Source: Pelotalea chapellei
GTDB taxonomy: Bacteria; Desulfobacterota; Desulfuromonadia; Geobacterales; Pseudopelobacteraceae
Length of the DNA: 64,000 bases
Direction of reading: 5' to 3'
Assembly: GCF_018531195.1 (NCBI RefSeq)
Contig: NZ_JAHDYS010000011.1
Location: 1-64,000, forward strand
This document shows positions 8,628 to 16,371 of this stretch, in pieces. Made by a program: the position numbers and the translations under genes. Position 1 is the first letter of the stretch, and each line of letters starts with the position of its first letter. The notes beneath the pieces are model-generated. The model did no database searches and had not been told where the DNA came from. It worked only from the letters and a program-made list of their open reading frames with translations.

Positions 8628-9764
8628 TTATTTGTTCTTGGTTCCGGTTGGTGAAGGAGCAACCGGCTTGGCTGCTGGAGCCTGCTCAGTGATTGGATGC
8701 TCCTTGAGATATTTCTCGGTCACATATTGATACATCTGAAATCGGCTGTTCATCTGATCAACGATGTAGATGGTGTCATTCTGGTCTATATAGATGGCAT
8801 TAGGCAGCAGGAAGCCACCTGGCCGCACATCATATCCAGCTCCCTTGAACGAATATGCCCCACCAAAGGCAAGCAGAACTTCACCTTTATCATTAAAGAT
8901 ATTGACACGATGAGCCTTGCCATCGGTCACATATATATGCCCTTCCGAATCAACCGCTACGCCCTTGGCAATATTAAAATCACCAACTGCATCACCCCGT
9001 TGACCAAACTCCGAAAGGTATTTACCTTGAGGAGTAAAACGAACGATCCGCGCATTCATCGAATCACAGACCAGAATATTGCCCTCTTGATCGGTCGTGG
9101 CAGAGGTCGGATAATTGAAATGTAGATCTCCTGCACCATCCTTGCCGGTTTCCTGAGAACCAAGTACAAAAAGGACCGTTTTGGCAGCCAGATCATATAC
9201 CAGAATCCGGTGACCTTTTACATCAGTAACCAGCATGCGTTTTCGCGGTTTGTCAATTGACATGGAAGCAATACTTGCCAACTCTTTGGACAAATCAATG
9301 GCTGCTACAGCTTTCTCCTGCTGGTCAAAGACAATAACTTTCCTTGTCTTTGCGTCGCCGACATACACATTCCCGTCACCATCGACAGCGACACCTGAAA
9401 GTTGCTCGAACATCCCCAACGCTCTCTCAGCTGCCAGTGTATGCAATTTTCTCAGTTTCATATCAAAGACATAGACGCACTGTTGCTTGAAGTCGCTGAC
9501 ATATACTTTGCCATTACCATCGGCGGCAATGTTCAGAGGCCTTTCCAACTCAGCTTGCATTGTTTCACCGACAACAGCTTCAAACAGACTGGCCTGCCTC
9601 AAATCTCCTTCATTACTAAAGGCACCCAACCATTCTATACGGGGAGTATCTGGCGGTGGTGGCCAGAAATACCTTTCTCTAACCTGCGGACCGGAAGCAC
9701 AGCCGGCAAATATAACCGTTGCAGTCAGAACCAGACATTTGATTATCAGCTTTATCTTCGACAT
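8628..9764 (-). CDS. NHL-repeat beta-propeller lipoprotein (second)
   Basis: A 378-residue lipoprotein, paralogous to the other NHL gene in this cluster. The lipobox is FAGC near residue 21, followed by the shared RERYFWPPPPDTPRIEW segment. About six propeller blades follow, with VYVSD, VYVGDAKTRKVIVFD, ILVCDSMNARIVRF, IYVTDGKAHRVNIF and IYIVDQMNSRFQMY. The tail after residue 350 is rich in Pro, Ala and Lys. ATG at 9764 is preferred because AAGGTGAG lies just upstream. It follows the eight-heme cytochrome gene closely (26 bases), so the two are probably co-transcribed. No signal for enzymatic activity; an outer-membrane or periplasmic scaffold role is inference. Confidence 0.82.
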   Translation of the reverse strand: MSKIKLIIKCLVLTATVIFAGCASGPQVRERYFWPPPPDTPRIEWLGAFSNEGDLRQASLFEAVVGETMQAELERPLNIAADGNGKVYVSDFKQQCVYVFDMKLRKLHTLAAERALGMFEQLSGVAVDGDGNVYVGDAKTRKVIVFDQQEKAVAAIDLSKELASIASMSIDKPRKRMLVTDVKGHRILVYDLAAKTVLFVLGSQETGKDGAGDLHFNYPTSATTDQEGNILVCDSMNARIVRFTPQGKYLSEFGQRGDAVGDFNIAKGVAVDSEGHIYVTDGKAHRVNIFNDKGEVLLAFGGAYSFKGAGYDVRPGGFLLPNAIYIDQNDTIYIVDQMNSRFQMYQYVTEKYLKEHPITEQAPAAKPVAPSPTGTKNK

Positions 9765-9790
9765 TCTTCTCACCTTTTCCATTAAAATGT

Positions 9791-10780
9791 TTACTTGTTA
9801 TGGCACAATTGGCACAAGGCCAAACGATCTTCAGGGTTTCCGACGAAGAAATATCGCACCTGACCGCCGTGGGGGTTGTGACACGATGTACAGCTCATTT
9901 CCTTGCCGCTTCCTTTCCTGAGAGGGTCCGGCTTTCCTTTGAGGGGGTGACCCTCACCTGTGGTGGTCCTAACAACATGAATTTTAGTAAGCAAATGACC
10001 GTGACATGAAAGGCACAGCTCATTTATCGGCTTGATAAGCTGCGATTCATTCTGGCTGCCGTGGGAATCGTGGCAGGCTTCGCACATTCCGGCTTCAATC
10101 GGCCCGTGCACGAATTTGCGCTGTTTCATCTGAGCCGCCATATCCGCATGACATTCATAGCACAGTGCCGCCCCCCGCTTGGGAACTGCATATTTTGGAG
10201 TGCCCTTGCTGCTGTGGCAGTAACCGCACGAATAAGTACCAACCGGCCCATGCACGTACTTCACGTTAATCAGCTTTTTGTGGCAGCGAAAACAGGGATT
10301 GTCCTTCGCAATATTACTGTTCATCTGAGCCGGTGTGGCATTCATATTATGACAGGCAACGCATTGCTGCTCCCGCTCCGGAACATGCATGGTATTACTG
10401 GCAAATTCGGGTGGAGCCTGCCGGTCGCCACTTTGTGCTACATAATAAATATTCGTACTGCTTGACTCGACCTTCTGACCGCCGCGGAACAGATCTACTT
10501 GTAATTTGTTGGGACCACTATCCCAAATCGCCTGAGCGATAAAAAAATCCTTGAACAACTTTCTATATTCTGGGGACCCCACCTCGATCAAATCACTGGC
10601 GACTCCATTTACCGTCACCCTTACTCCGGTAAGATCATTTTCATTGAACTTGATGATCATGTGCCCCGAACGGTTGACCCAACTATTGGCAGCCGGATAG
10701 ATATAATCAACAGCCGCCTGAACAGAAGCGGCAGTAAGGCTTAAAGCCAGCAACAACAGGATTGGCAACCGCTTCATCAT
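9791..10780 (-). CDS. Octaheme c-type cytochrome
   Basis: A 329-residue secreted cytochrome with eight CXXCH motifs (CVACH, CFRCH, CGYCH, CYECH, CEACH, CLSCH, CTSCH, CQLCH), all in the C-terminal two thirds, and many additional His residues for bis-His ligation, as in the repeated YVHGPVGTYSCGYCH and FVHGPIEAGMCEACH units (doubled-CXXCH domains). The N-terminal part after the signal peptide (cleavage near VQAAV) is heme-free and looks like a small beta-sandwich domain. GGAGAAATC precedes the ATG. Ten bases separate it from the upstream nine-heme gene, so it belongs to the same operon. Likely role: periplasmic or outer-surface electron carriage towards the OmcE-like filament, inferred from context. 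Confidence 0.88.
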   Translation of the reverse strand: MMKRLPILLLLALSLTAASVQAAVDYIYPAANSWVNRSGHMIIKFNENDLTGVRVTVNGVASDLIEVGSPEYRKLFKDFFIAQAIWDSGPNKLQVDLFRGGQKVESSSTNIYYVAQSGDRQAPPEFASNTMHVPEREQQCVACHNMNATPAQMNSNIAKDNPCFRCHKKLINVKYVHGPVGTYSCGYCHSSKGTPKYAVPKRGAALCYECHADMAAQMKQRKFVHGPIEAGMCEACHDSHGSQNESQLIKPINELCLSCHGHLLTKIHVVRTTTGEGHPLKGKPDPLRKGSGKEMSCTSCHNPHGGQVRYFFVGNPEDRLALCQLCHNK

Positions 10781-10790
10781 GATTTCTCCT

Positions 10791-11798
10791 TCAAGGATTG
10801 TTTACCGCATTGATTCGATCATAGGATTTGGGTTTATGACAGCCTACAACGCAGGTGCCGCCTGTTTCGGTTTTTGTATAACGTATGGGTATCCTCCACC
10901 TGCCAAATCCGGAAATCTTTGCTGAAATCAGGCGCTGCTGGGAAGCTGCATGCGGGTCATGACACACCTTGCAGGATCTTCCTTTTTCCAGTTTGTTGAT
11001 GTGGATGAAATGGATATTTTCCAGACCGTTTCTAAAACCTGTCTGGACATCTGTCAGCTTGTCATCTGCCAACTGGTTGTTGTGGCACCCAAAGCAAAGA
11101 GCAAAGTTGCCCTTGTTGAACGGCATGTAGAACTCATCTGCATAAAAATTCCTCAGCAAACGTGGATTTTCAGTGCCATGAGTGGCATGGCAGGCATTGC
11201 AATCGCCCTGCCCCACCGGTTTATGAATCGATTTTCCGCTAAACATCGCCTTGTCATGGCAGAGGATGCACAAGTTGACTCCCTCTCCTTTTAACATGTA
11301 CTTCACATTGGATTCATGGGGATCATGACATCCGGTACAGTTGCCATCTGCAATGGGAGGGTGTGGATGCTTACGGTCAAACTGTTTTTTTTCATGGCAC
11401 ATAAAACAAAGGCGTGCGGGCGGCTCTCTCAGTTGGGATTTGTTTTCACTTTGATGAGCATCGTGGCAGGCAAGACAATCTCCCGATCCCACAGGACCAT
11501 GCACGTACTTCATGGTATCTTTACGCTCATGGCACTCATTGCAAAGCCCCACCTTGCCATTGTCCGTTAAAACAAAAGCACCTTTCTTTACTTTGGGATG
11601 CTTTTCTCCGGATGGACGATGACATGATTCACACTCCCCCTGCCTGACCGGTTTGTGTGTGTACTGTTTTTCGGCTTTTGTAGGATGACAGCCACAACTG
11701 GAAACAGCAGCGGCACCAGCAGTTCGTCCCATCCCAAAAGTGAGAACAAGTAGATAGCCGGCAATGATCATGCCTGGAAAAAATCTTTTCATACCCAT
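10791..11798 (-). CDS. Multiheme c-type cytochrome with nine CXXCH and two atypical heme-like motifs
   Basis: A 335-residue secreted cytochrome. Nine canonical motifs are present: CESCH, CNECH, CLACH, CFMCH, CTGCH, CILCH, CNACH, CFGCH and CKVCH. In addition, mature-protein position one region holds SSCGCH (a CXCH spacing) and the C-terminus holds CVVGCH (CX3CH). CX3CH and wider spacings bind heme in some multiheme cytochromes, so the total may be nine to eleven hemes. A signal peptide precedes AGAAAV. ATG at 11798 sits eight bases after AAAAGG; an ATG two codons later is the alternative. Co-transcribed with the octaheme gene (10-base gap). Electron transfer between the periplasm and the cell surface is the likely role. 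Confidence 0.87.
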   Translation of the reverse strand: MGMKRFFPGMIIAGYLLVLTFGMGRTAGAAAVSSCGCHPTKAEKQYTHKPVRQGECESCHRPSGEKHPKVKKGAFVLTDNGKVGLCNECHERKDTMKYVHGPVGSGDCLACHDAHQSENKSQLREPPARLCFMCHEKKQFDRKHPHPPIADGNCTGCHDPHESNVKYMLKGEGVNLCILCHDKAMFSGKSIHKPVGQGDCNACHATHGTENPRLLRNFYADEFYMPFNKGNFALCFGCHNNQLADDKLTDVQTGFRNGLENIHFIHINKLEKGRSCKVCHDPHAASQQRLISAKISGFGRWRIPIRYTKTETGGTCVVGCHKPKSYDRINAVNNP

Positions 11799-11842
11799 CC
11801 AGTAAACCTTTTCAATCACACAACACCACGAACATACAAGGA

Positions 11843-11884
11843 AAGCAGGACATCTCTTTACAAGAAACGTGAGATGTCCTGCTT
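11843..11884 (-). terminator. Hairpin downstream of ccsB
   Basis: A 14-bp perfect inverted repeat (AAGCAGGACATCTC with its complement) with a 14-nt loop lies between ccsB and the nine-heme cytochrome gene. A short T-rich run follows on the minus strand, so it may attenuate read-through. The remaining bases up to the ccsB stop codon at 12092 hold nothing I recognise. Confidence 0.5.
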
Positions 11885-12091
11885 CTTTGGGGGCCTAAAT
11901 AATTCCAGGGTAAGTAGGTTATCTGTCTCTATTATTCCCTGCCATGAAGGTTCGTCACCAGGATACTACCAAAATGAAGGAGAATGCTGGGTACTATTTC
12001 GGAACTTTAAACACCAAGCTTTAGAAGATTTTGAATTCAAGCATGATTCTAATAGTTTGAACAAAAGACCCGGGAGAGATCTGAGCTGCTA

Positions 12092-12949
12092 TTACTTCCC
12101 ACCACCATAGCTGTGCAGACCGGAAAGAAACAGGTTGACACCCAGATAACAGAAGATGGTGGCAGCAAAACCGATGATCGAGAGCCAGGCAGCTCTTTTA
12201 CCCACCCAGCCCCTGGTAAAACGGGCATGTAGAAATGCAGCATATACGAACCAGACTATGAGGGACCAGGTTTCTTTTGGATCCCAACTCCAATAGGTGC
12301 CCCAGGCATAATTGGCCCAAGCTGCACCGGTAATGATGCCGAGGGTAAGAAGTGGAAAGCCGATCATGATCGCACGGTAGTTGAGGTCATCCAATACCCT
12401 GGTAGGGGGGAATAGGGACATGAGGCCACCGGCAGAGACGGAGGACGAGCTGTTTTCTTCGTGAGCGGCCTTGATAAGGTACATGATCGAAACGCCACAG
12501 GCCACAGCAAAAGCTGCATAACCGAGGAAGCAAGTTATGACATGGTACAATAGCCAGTTGCTTTGCAGAGCCGGGACCAGGGGTTCAATGTTGCTGGCCA
12601 ACCCCAGCTGAGCCCACGCCATACCAAGCAGAGCAAAGGGAACGACAAAGGCACCAACTATACGATATTTGTATTTAAGGTCGATGAACATGTAGATCAG
12701 AATTATGGTCCATGAAAAAAAGACCACTGATTCATAGAGATTTGATAGCGGAGCATGACCAACGCCCATGTCATATGATTCTTTCCAGCGCAGACCAATG
12801 GCAATGGTTTGAACTGAAAGACCGGCATAGGCGAGCAAACTTCCTGCAAGTCCGACTTTCTGGTTCCTACTGGCTAGAAACCCGAAGAAAACGACCATGG
12901 AAGCCATATAAGCAAGTGTTGTGGCATTGAATAACATGGAACTGGTCAT
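12092..12949 (-). CDS. ccsB: System II cytochrome c biogenesis protein CcsB (ResC/CcsA-type)
   Basis: A 285-residue inner-membrane protein with about eight membrane segments. The tryptophan-rich WWD-type heme-handling motif is visible as WANYAWGTYWSWDPKETW near residues 209-226, with conserved His residues around it (GHAPLSNLYES near residue 64, LLYHV near residue 132). With ResB it exports heme and ligates it to CXXCH motifs on the outer face of the membrane. GGAGG lies eight bases before the ATG. It sits between resB and the multiheme cytochromes that require this machinery. A separate transcription unit from resB is possible because a structured repeat separates them. Confidence 0.93.
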   Translation of the reverse strand: MTSSMLFNATTLAYMASMVVFFGFLASRNQKVGLAGSLLAYAGLSVQTIAIGLRWKESYDMGVGHAPLSNLYESVVFFSWTIILIYMFIDLKYKYRIVGAFVVPFALLGMAWAQLGLASNIEPLVPALQSNWLLYHVITCFLGYAAFAVACGVSIMYLIKAAHEENSSSSVSAGGLMSLFPPTRVLDDLNYRAIMIGFPLLTLGIITGAAWANYAWGTYWSWDPKETWSLIVWFVYAAFLHARFTRGWVGKRAAWLSIIGFAATIFCYLGVNLFLSGLHSYGGGK

Positions 12950-12969
12950 ATAGTGTTCCTCCGTTTTAT

Positions 12970-13127
12970 AGTCTGACGGACTTAGGAAATCGTAGCGAAA
13001 ATTCGGCTGGACGAGGACAGATTTAGACGATTTTGCAGGTCAATAGTTGTTCTATTGACCAAGAAAGCGACGAAATATAAGCCGTTCAGACGAATTTGCA
13101 ATAGATATACCCTCAGTCCGACAGGCT
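12970..13127. repeat. Structured palindromic element between resB and ccsB
   Basis: Ends are imperfect inverted repeats: AGTCTGACGGACTTAGG (12970-12986) and CCTCAGTCCGACAGGCT (13111-13127). Inside, AAATTCG and CGAATTT arms bracket complementary CTGGACG and CGTTCAG, and a perfect hairpin GGTCAATAG-TTGTT-CTATTGACC (13038-13060) sits at the centre. It resembles a REP or miniature transposon-like element; it could also fold as RNA in the resB-ccsB transcript. Confidence 0.6.
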
Positions 13128-13128
13128 C

Positions 13129-14493
13129 CTATATTTTCTGATTTTTGAGCTTATCTGCCAAGTCCTCAAACTGCATTGCAAAAGCAGCCTGATTTTTGCT
13201 GGCGTTTCCATACATGCGTGCGTGCCCCTTGGACAGAACAATCCACACCCGCTTGTGGGACATGAAAAAGGCGATGTACAGGCCCAGAATCATGAGTGTA
13301 CATCCCAGCCACACTACCCACACTCCCGGGTCCCTTGCCACCTGCAGCCCAGTGTACATACGGGCATTCGTCCCCTGATAACCAAAAATCAGTGCATCGC
13401 CGCGCTGTGCATTTACTTCAGGATAATCTTTAAAAACAATGAACGTCTGTGGGGATTTGTTTTTATAGGTTACTTCTACACGTGCCGCTGCGCCGGTAAA
13501 ATCCGGCATGAACGGCCGTACGTCCTGTGCAGTTTCGAGAAGCTTGAGCGTAGTACCATCTTTGAAAGTGACAGATTCACCCTCGTGAATAGCAAATCGT
13601 TCAGCTCCGGCTCCATTTCGCTGGTTTACGGTAAGGTAATGTTCACTCCCCTCATTTGCCTGACCATAGCTGGACTGGTAGAAGGTGATTCCCTTGTAGC
13701 TCAACGGATGATTTACAATAACTTTGACATCTTTATAACCCGGAACTGGCTGACCATTTTCAAGAATGGTAAGCAGACTGCGAAACTCTTTCGGTGCCCC
13801 CGTAGGGTAGAAGTCCACGGCGAATTTTTCGCAACGCACCTCGAAACCAAGCGAAATCTGTTGCCCGTTACGGGCTTCAACGGCAGAAACAGCGCTCCCC
13901 TCTACAATGGAAACATACCCTTTATACCCGAAAAGAGATCCAATGATTGCACCGATGAAAATAACCAGAATACTGAAATGAACCACATAAACGCCGAGGC
14001 GGGACCACGCGTTTTTTTGGGCAAACAGGTGGTATTCTCCACTATGCTCAGTCACAACCGGCGATGCAACTTCACGTTTCAGGAATTCAACAAGTGTATC
14101 CCGACCAGCAGCAGGAGCTCCTGAAACAGGAATTTCCTGCTTTAAGGAAAAGGTATTTCGTTGGCTATCTCCCAGCACCAGCAAAGGTTCATTGATGAAC
14201 TTGAGAACGTGCGGCAGGCGCTTAATCGAACAGCAAACAAGATTGAGACTGAAGACATAGAGTAATGTTATGAACCACCACGAGTGGTACATATCAAAAA
14301 AGCCGAGCTTAGAGTAAATCTGCAGCTTGGTAGGACTAATCTGGGCCACATACTCAGGCGGTAATTGCCCTTGGGGAAGAATAGTTCCTATGATCGAGGT
14401 TAGTGCGAGGGAAATGAGCAAAAAAATTGTCAATTTGAGTGAGCAGAAAAATTCCCAGATTGACTGAGCGAAGCTACGTTGGGTGGGTGCCAA
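13129..14493 (-). CDS. resB: System II cytochrome c biogenesis protein ResB (Ccs1)
   Basis: A 454-residue inner-membrane protein. Three membrane segments occupy the first 190 residues (about 22-45, 73-93 and 168-190), a large periplasmic domain follows, and a fourth segment lies near residues 390-410, the usual ResB/Ccs1 topology. Family signatures include the FFCSLKLTIFLL start and HPLSYKGITFYQSSYG near residue 265. It pairs with CcsB to deliver reduced heme to apocytochromes. The start is TTG at 14493, with GGGAG six bases upstream. It lies downstream of ppcA, as recalled for the Geobacter sulfurreducens locus. Confidence 0.92.
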   Translation of the reverse strand: MAPTQRSFAQSIWEFFCSLKLTIFLLISLALTSIIGTILPQGQLPPEYVAQISPTKLQIYSKLGFFDMYHSWWFITLLYVFSLNLVCCSIKRLPHVLKFINEPLLVLGDSQRNTFSLKQEIPVSGAPAAGRDTLVEFLKREVASPVVTEHSGEYHLFAQKNAWSRLGVYVVHFSILVIFIGAIIGSLFGYKGYVSIVEGSAVSAVEARNGQQISLGFEVRCEKFAVDFYPTGAPKEFRSLLTILENGQPVPGYKDVKVIVNHPLSYKGITFYQSSYGQANEGSEHYLTVNQRNGAGAERFAIHEGESVTFKDGTTLKLLETAQDVRPFMPDFTGAAARVEVTYKNKSPQTFIVFKDYPEVNAQRGDALIFGYQGTNARMYTGLQVARDPGVWVVWLGCTLMILGLYIAFFMSHKRVWIVLSKGHARMYGNASKNQAAFAMQFEDLADKLKNQKI

Positions 14494-14604
14494 TTGTGTC
14501 TCCCGTCTGTGTAATCCCGGTTGGAGTCTAAAGAATAGCGTGAATAATAGCCTAATTCCCCCTAAAGGTGTAGCGCTTTTTTGCCTTTTACAAACAAAAT
14601 CAAA

Positions 14605-14639
14605 AGAAAAAGGGGTAACAATTTCAAATTGTTACCCCT
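14605..14639 (-). terminator. Rho-independent terminator after ppcA
   Basis: A 13-bp perfect stem (AGGGGTAACAATT with its complement, loop of three) is followed on the minus strand by TTTTTCTTTT, 30 bases beyond the ppcA stop. Confidence 0.9.
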
Positions 14640-14669
14640 AAAAGTCAGCTAAAATCTACAACAACTGTT

Positions 14670-14927
14670 TTACTTGTGGCATTCCTTGCAGGAGGTCGGC
14701 CCCTTCTTCATGTCTGTGTGGCAGCCTTTGCAATTTTTGTGTGCCCAGTCCTTACCGAAACCTTCGATTTTGCCGGCACCTTTTTCGTGACATTTCTTGC
14801 AGTCACCTACAGCAGCCTGATGGACCTTGTGGTTGAACTTTACGCCTTTTTTCATTTCAATTACATCAGCTGCAAAAGCGGAACCTGCAAAAGCAACAAG
14901 AGCAAACATGATTACAATCTTCTTCAT
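14670..14927 (-). CDS. ppcA: Periplasmic triheme cytochrome c7, PpcA family
   Basis: An 85-residue precursor with a Sec signal peptide (MKKIVIMFALVAFAGSAFA) and a mature chain of about 66 residues starting ADVIE. Three CXXCH motifs (CKKCH, CKGCH, CKECH) and the conserved stretches FNHKVHQAAVGDCKKCHEKG and GKIEGFGKDWAH match PpcA, the periplasmic carrier that takes electrons from inner-membrane quinol oxidoreductases to outer-membrane conduits in Geobacter. Lys-rich surface as in the family. TAGGAGGT precedes the ATG. It has its own sigma-70 promoter and terminator, so it is monocistronic. Which of the several Ppc paralogues it is cannot be settled from one window, but the neighbouring resB/ccsB favour PpcA. 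Confidence 0.94.
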   Translation of the reverse strand: MKKIVIMFALVAFAGSAFAADVIEMKKGVKFNHKVHQAAVGDCKKCHEKGAGKIEGFGKDWAHKNCKGCHTDMKKGPTSCKECHK

Positions 14928-14956
14928 TGTGAACTACCTCCTAATAATTTTTTGTA

Positions 14957-14985
14957 ATAATACAGTCGAGTTCTGTCACTGTCAA
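14957..14985 (-). promoter_or_regulatory. Sigma-70 promoter of ppcA
   Basis: The minus strand carries TTGACA (14980-14985) and TATTAT (14957-14962) separated by exactly 17 bases, about 30 bases before the ppcA start codon. A near-consensus promoter, fitting high expression. Confidence 0.85.
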
Positions 14986-14991
14986 GTGCAT

Positions 14992-15005
14992 TACTGTATA
15001 CAGTA
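14992..15005. promoter_or_regulatory. Perfect palindrome upstream of the ppcA promoter
   Basis: TACTGTATACAGTA is a perfect 14-bp palindrome ending seven bases upstream of the ppcA -35 box, a usual place for an activator. The binding protein is unknown. Confidence 0.5.
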
Positions 15006-15014
15006 TCCCGCAAA

Positions 15015-16286
15015 TCAGCGGTCAATAGCCTTTTTGCCGATGTCTTTGCGGTAATGAGCTCCCTTCCAACTAATGGCACCTACAGCCTGATATGCTTTTA
15101 AAATAGCTGTCTGCACCGTTTCCCCAAGAGCAGTGACGCCGAGAACCCTGCCGCCGTTTGTCACACAGCGTCCACTGTCCAAAGCAGTCCCTGCATGAAA
15201 AACATGCACATCCTCCAACTGGGCTGCCTCTTCCAAACCTTCAATAGCATCTCCCTTTCGATACGAACCGGGATATCCTTCAGCTGCCATGACAACACAA
15301 ACTGCAGCCTTATCATGCCATTCGATTACGGTGGTGGAGAGGTCGCCGTCAGCGACAGCCATGAGCACCGGAACAAGGTCCGACTTCATCCTCATCAACA
15401 GTGGCTGACATTCCGGGTCTCCAAACCGTGCGTTGAACTCGAGAGTTTTTACCTGCCCATCTTTTACCATCAGCCCGGCATAAAGCACACCGCAATAAGG
15501 GCGTCCTTCGGTAGCCATACCATCAATAGTAGGACGCAGCACCTCAGCCATGGCGATTTCATGAATTTCAGGTGTGACCACCGGTGCAGGCGAATATGCC
15601 CCCATGCCACCCGTATTGGGCCCCAGATCCCCATCAAACACTGCCTTATGGTCTTGAGCACTGGCAAGAGGAACAATGTGTTTTCCGTCTGTGATGGCCA
15701 GAAAGGAGGCTTCTTCACCAACAAGAAATTCCTCGATCACTACACGGGAACCGGCACTACCGAAAGCATTTCCGCCGAGCATGTCTTTGACAGCGCCAAC
15801 CGCCTCATCACGGGTCTGGGCAATAATGACCCCCTTACCAGCAGCAAGACCATCCGCCTTGACCACAATAGGCAGGCCTGTCCGGTCAATGAATGCTTCT
15901 GCCGGACCAACCTCCGTAAAAACACCGTAAGCAGCTGTCGGCACATTATATTTCAGCATTAAATCCTTTGAAAAAGCCTTGCTGGCTTCGATGATGGCCG
16001 CATTTTTCCGAGGGCCAAAGATCTTGAGGCCATTGCTCTCAAAGAGGTCGACAATCCCAAGGGAGAGCGGTTGCTCCGGACCCACAACAGTAAGAGCGAT
16101 ATCATTTTTGAGAGCGAATTCCAGCAGCTTGTCCAGCTCGTCCACCTGCAGAGGAAGATTCTCAGCCAACTCTGCCGTTCCGGGATTGCCGGGAGCGCAA
16201 TACAGTTTTTCCACAAGGGGAGATTGAGCTATCTTCCACACCAGGGCATGTTCACGACCACCCCCACCTATTACAAGAATCTTCAT
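15015..16286 (-). CDS. purD: Phosphoribosylamine-glycine ligase
   Basis: A 423-residue PurD, the GAR synthetase of purine synthesis: phosphoribosylamine, glycine and ATP give GAR. ILVIGGGGREHALVWK opens the N-domain, the ATP-grasp loop is PIVVKADGLAAGKGVIIA near residue 140, and DPECQPLL near residue 290 carries metal ligands. Length is normal for the family. GAGG lies six bases upstream of the ATG. It follows purH on the same strand across an 85-bp gap that holds a G-run/C-run repeat. Confidence 0.97.
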   Translation of the reverse strand: MKILVIGGGGREHALVWKIAQSPLVEKLYCAPGNPGTAELAENLPLQVDELDKLLEFALKNDIALTVVGPEQPLSLGIVDLFESNGLKIFGPRKNAAIIEASKAFSKDLMLKYNVPTAAYGVFTEVGPAEAFIDRTGLPIVVKADGLAAGKGVIIAQTRDEAVGAVKDMLGGNAFGSAGSRVVIEEFLVGEEASFLAITDGKHIVPLASAQDHKAVFDGDLGPNTGGMGAYSPAPVVTPEIHEIAMAEVLRPTIDGMATEGRPYCGVLYAGLMVKDGQVKTLEFNARFGDPECQPLLMRMKSDLVPVLMAVADGDLSTTVIEWHDKAAVCVVMAAEGYPGSYRKGDAIEGLEEAAQLEDVHVFHAGTALDSGRCVTNGGRVLGVTALGETVQTAILKAYQAVGAISWKGAHYRKDIGKKAIDR

Positions 16287-16296
16287 TTTGTACCTC

Positions 16297-16366
16297 GGGG
16301 ACTAGGGGCTGGGGGCCTGGGGACCGGCAACGCAAAAACCAGCCCCTTTCCCACGGTCCCCGATCC
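16297..16366. repeat. G-run/C-run dispersed repeat (copy 1)
   Basis: A series of GGGGAC and GGGGCT units on the plus strand, a short spacer, and then CCAGCCCC and GGTCCCCG units form an imperfect inverted repeat filling the purH-purD gap. Related copies occur at 18830-18938 and, partly, at 37949-37970. Confidence 0.55.
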
Positions 16367-16371
16367 GTGTT

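Noticed and set aside
14992-15005. TACTGTATACAGTA as a LexA box
   Set aside because: It resembles the CTGT-N8-ACAG enterobacterial box, but the spacing is too short and delta-type LexA uses another motif; no SOS gene is next to it.
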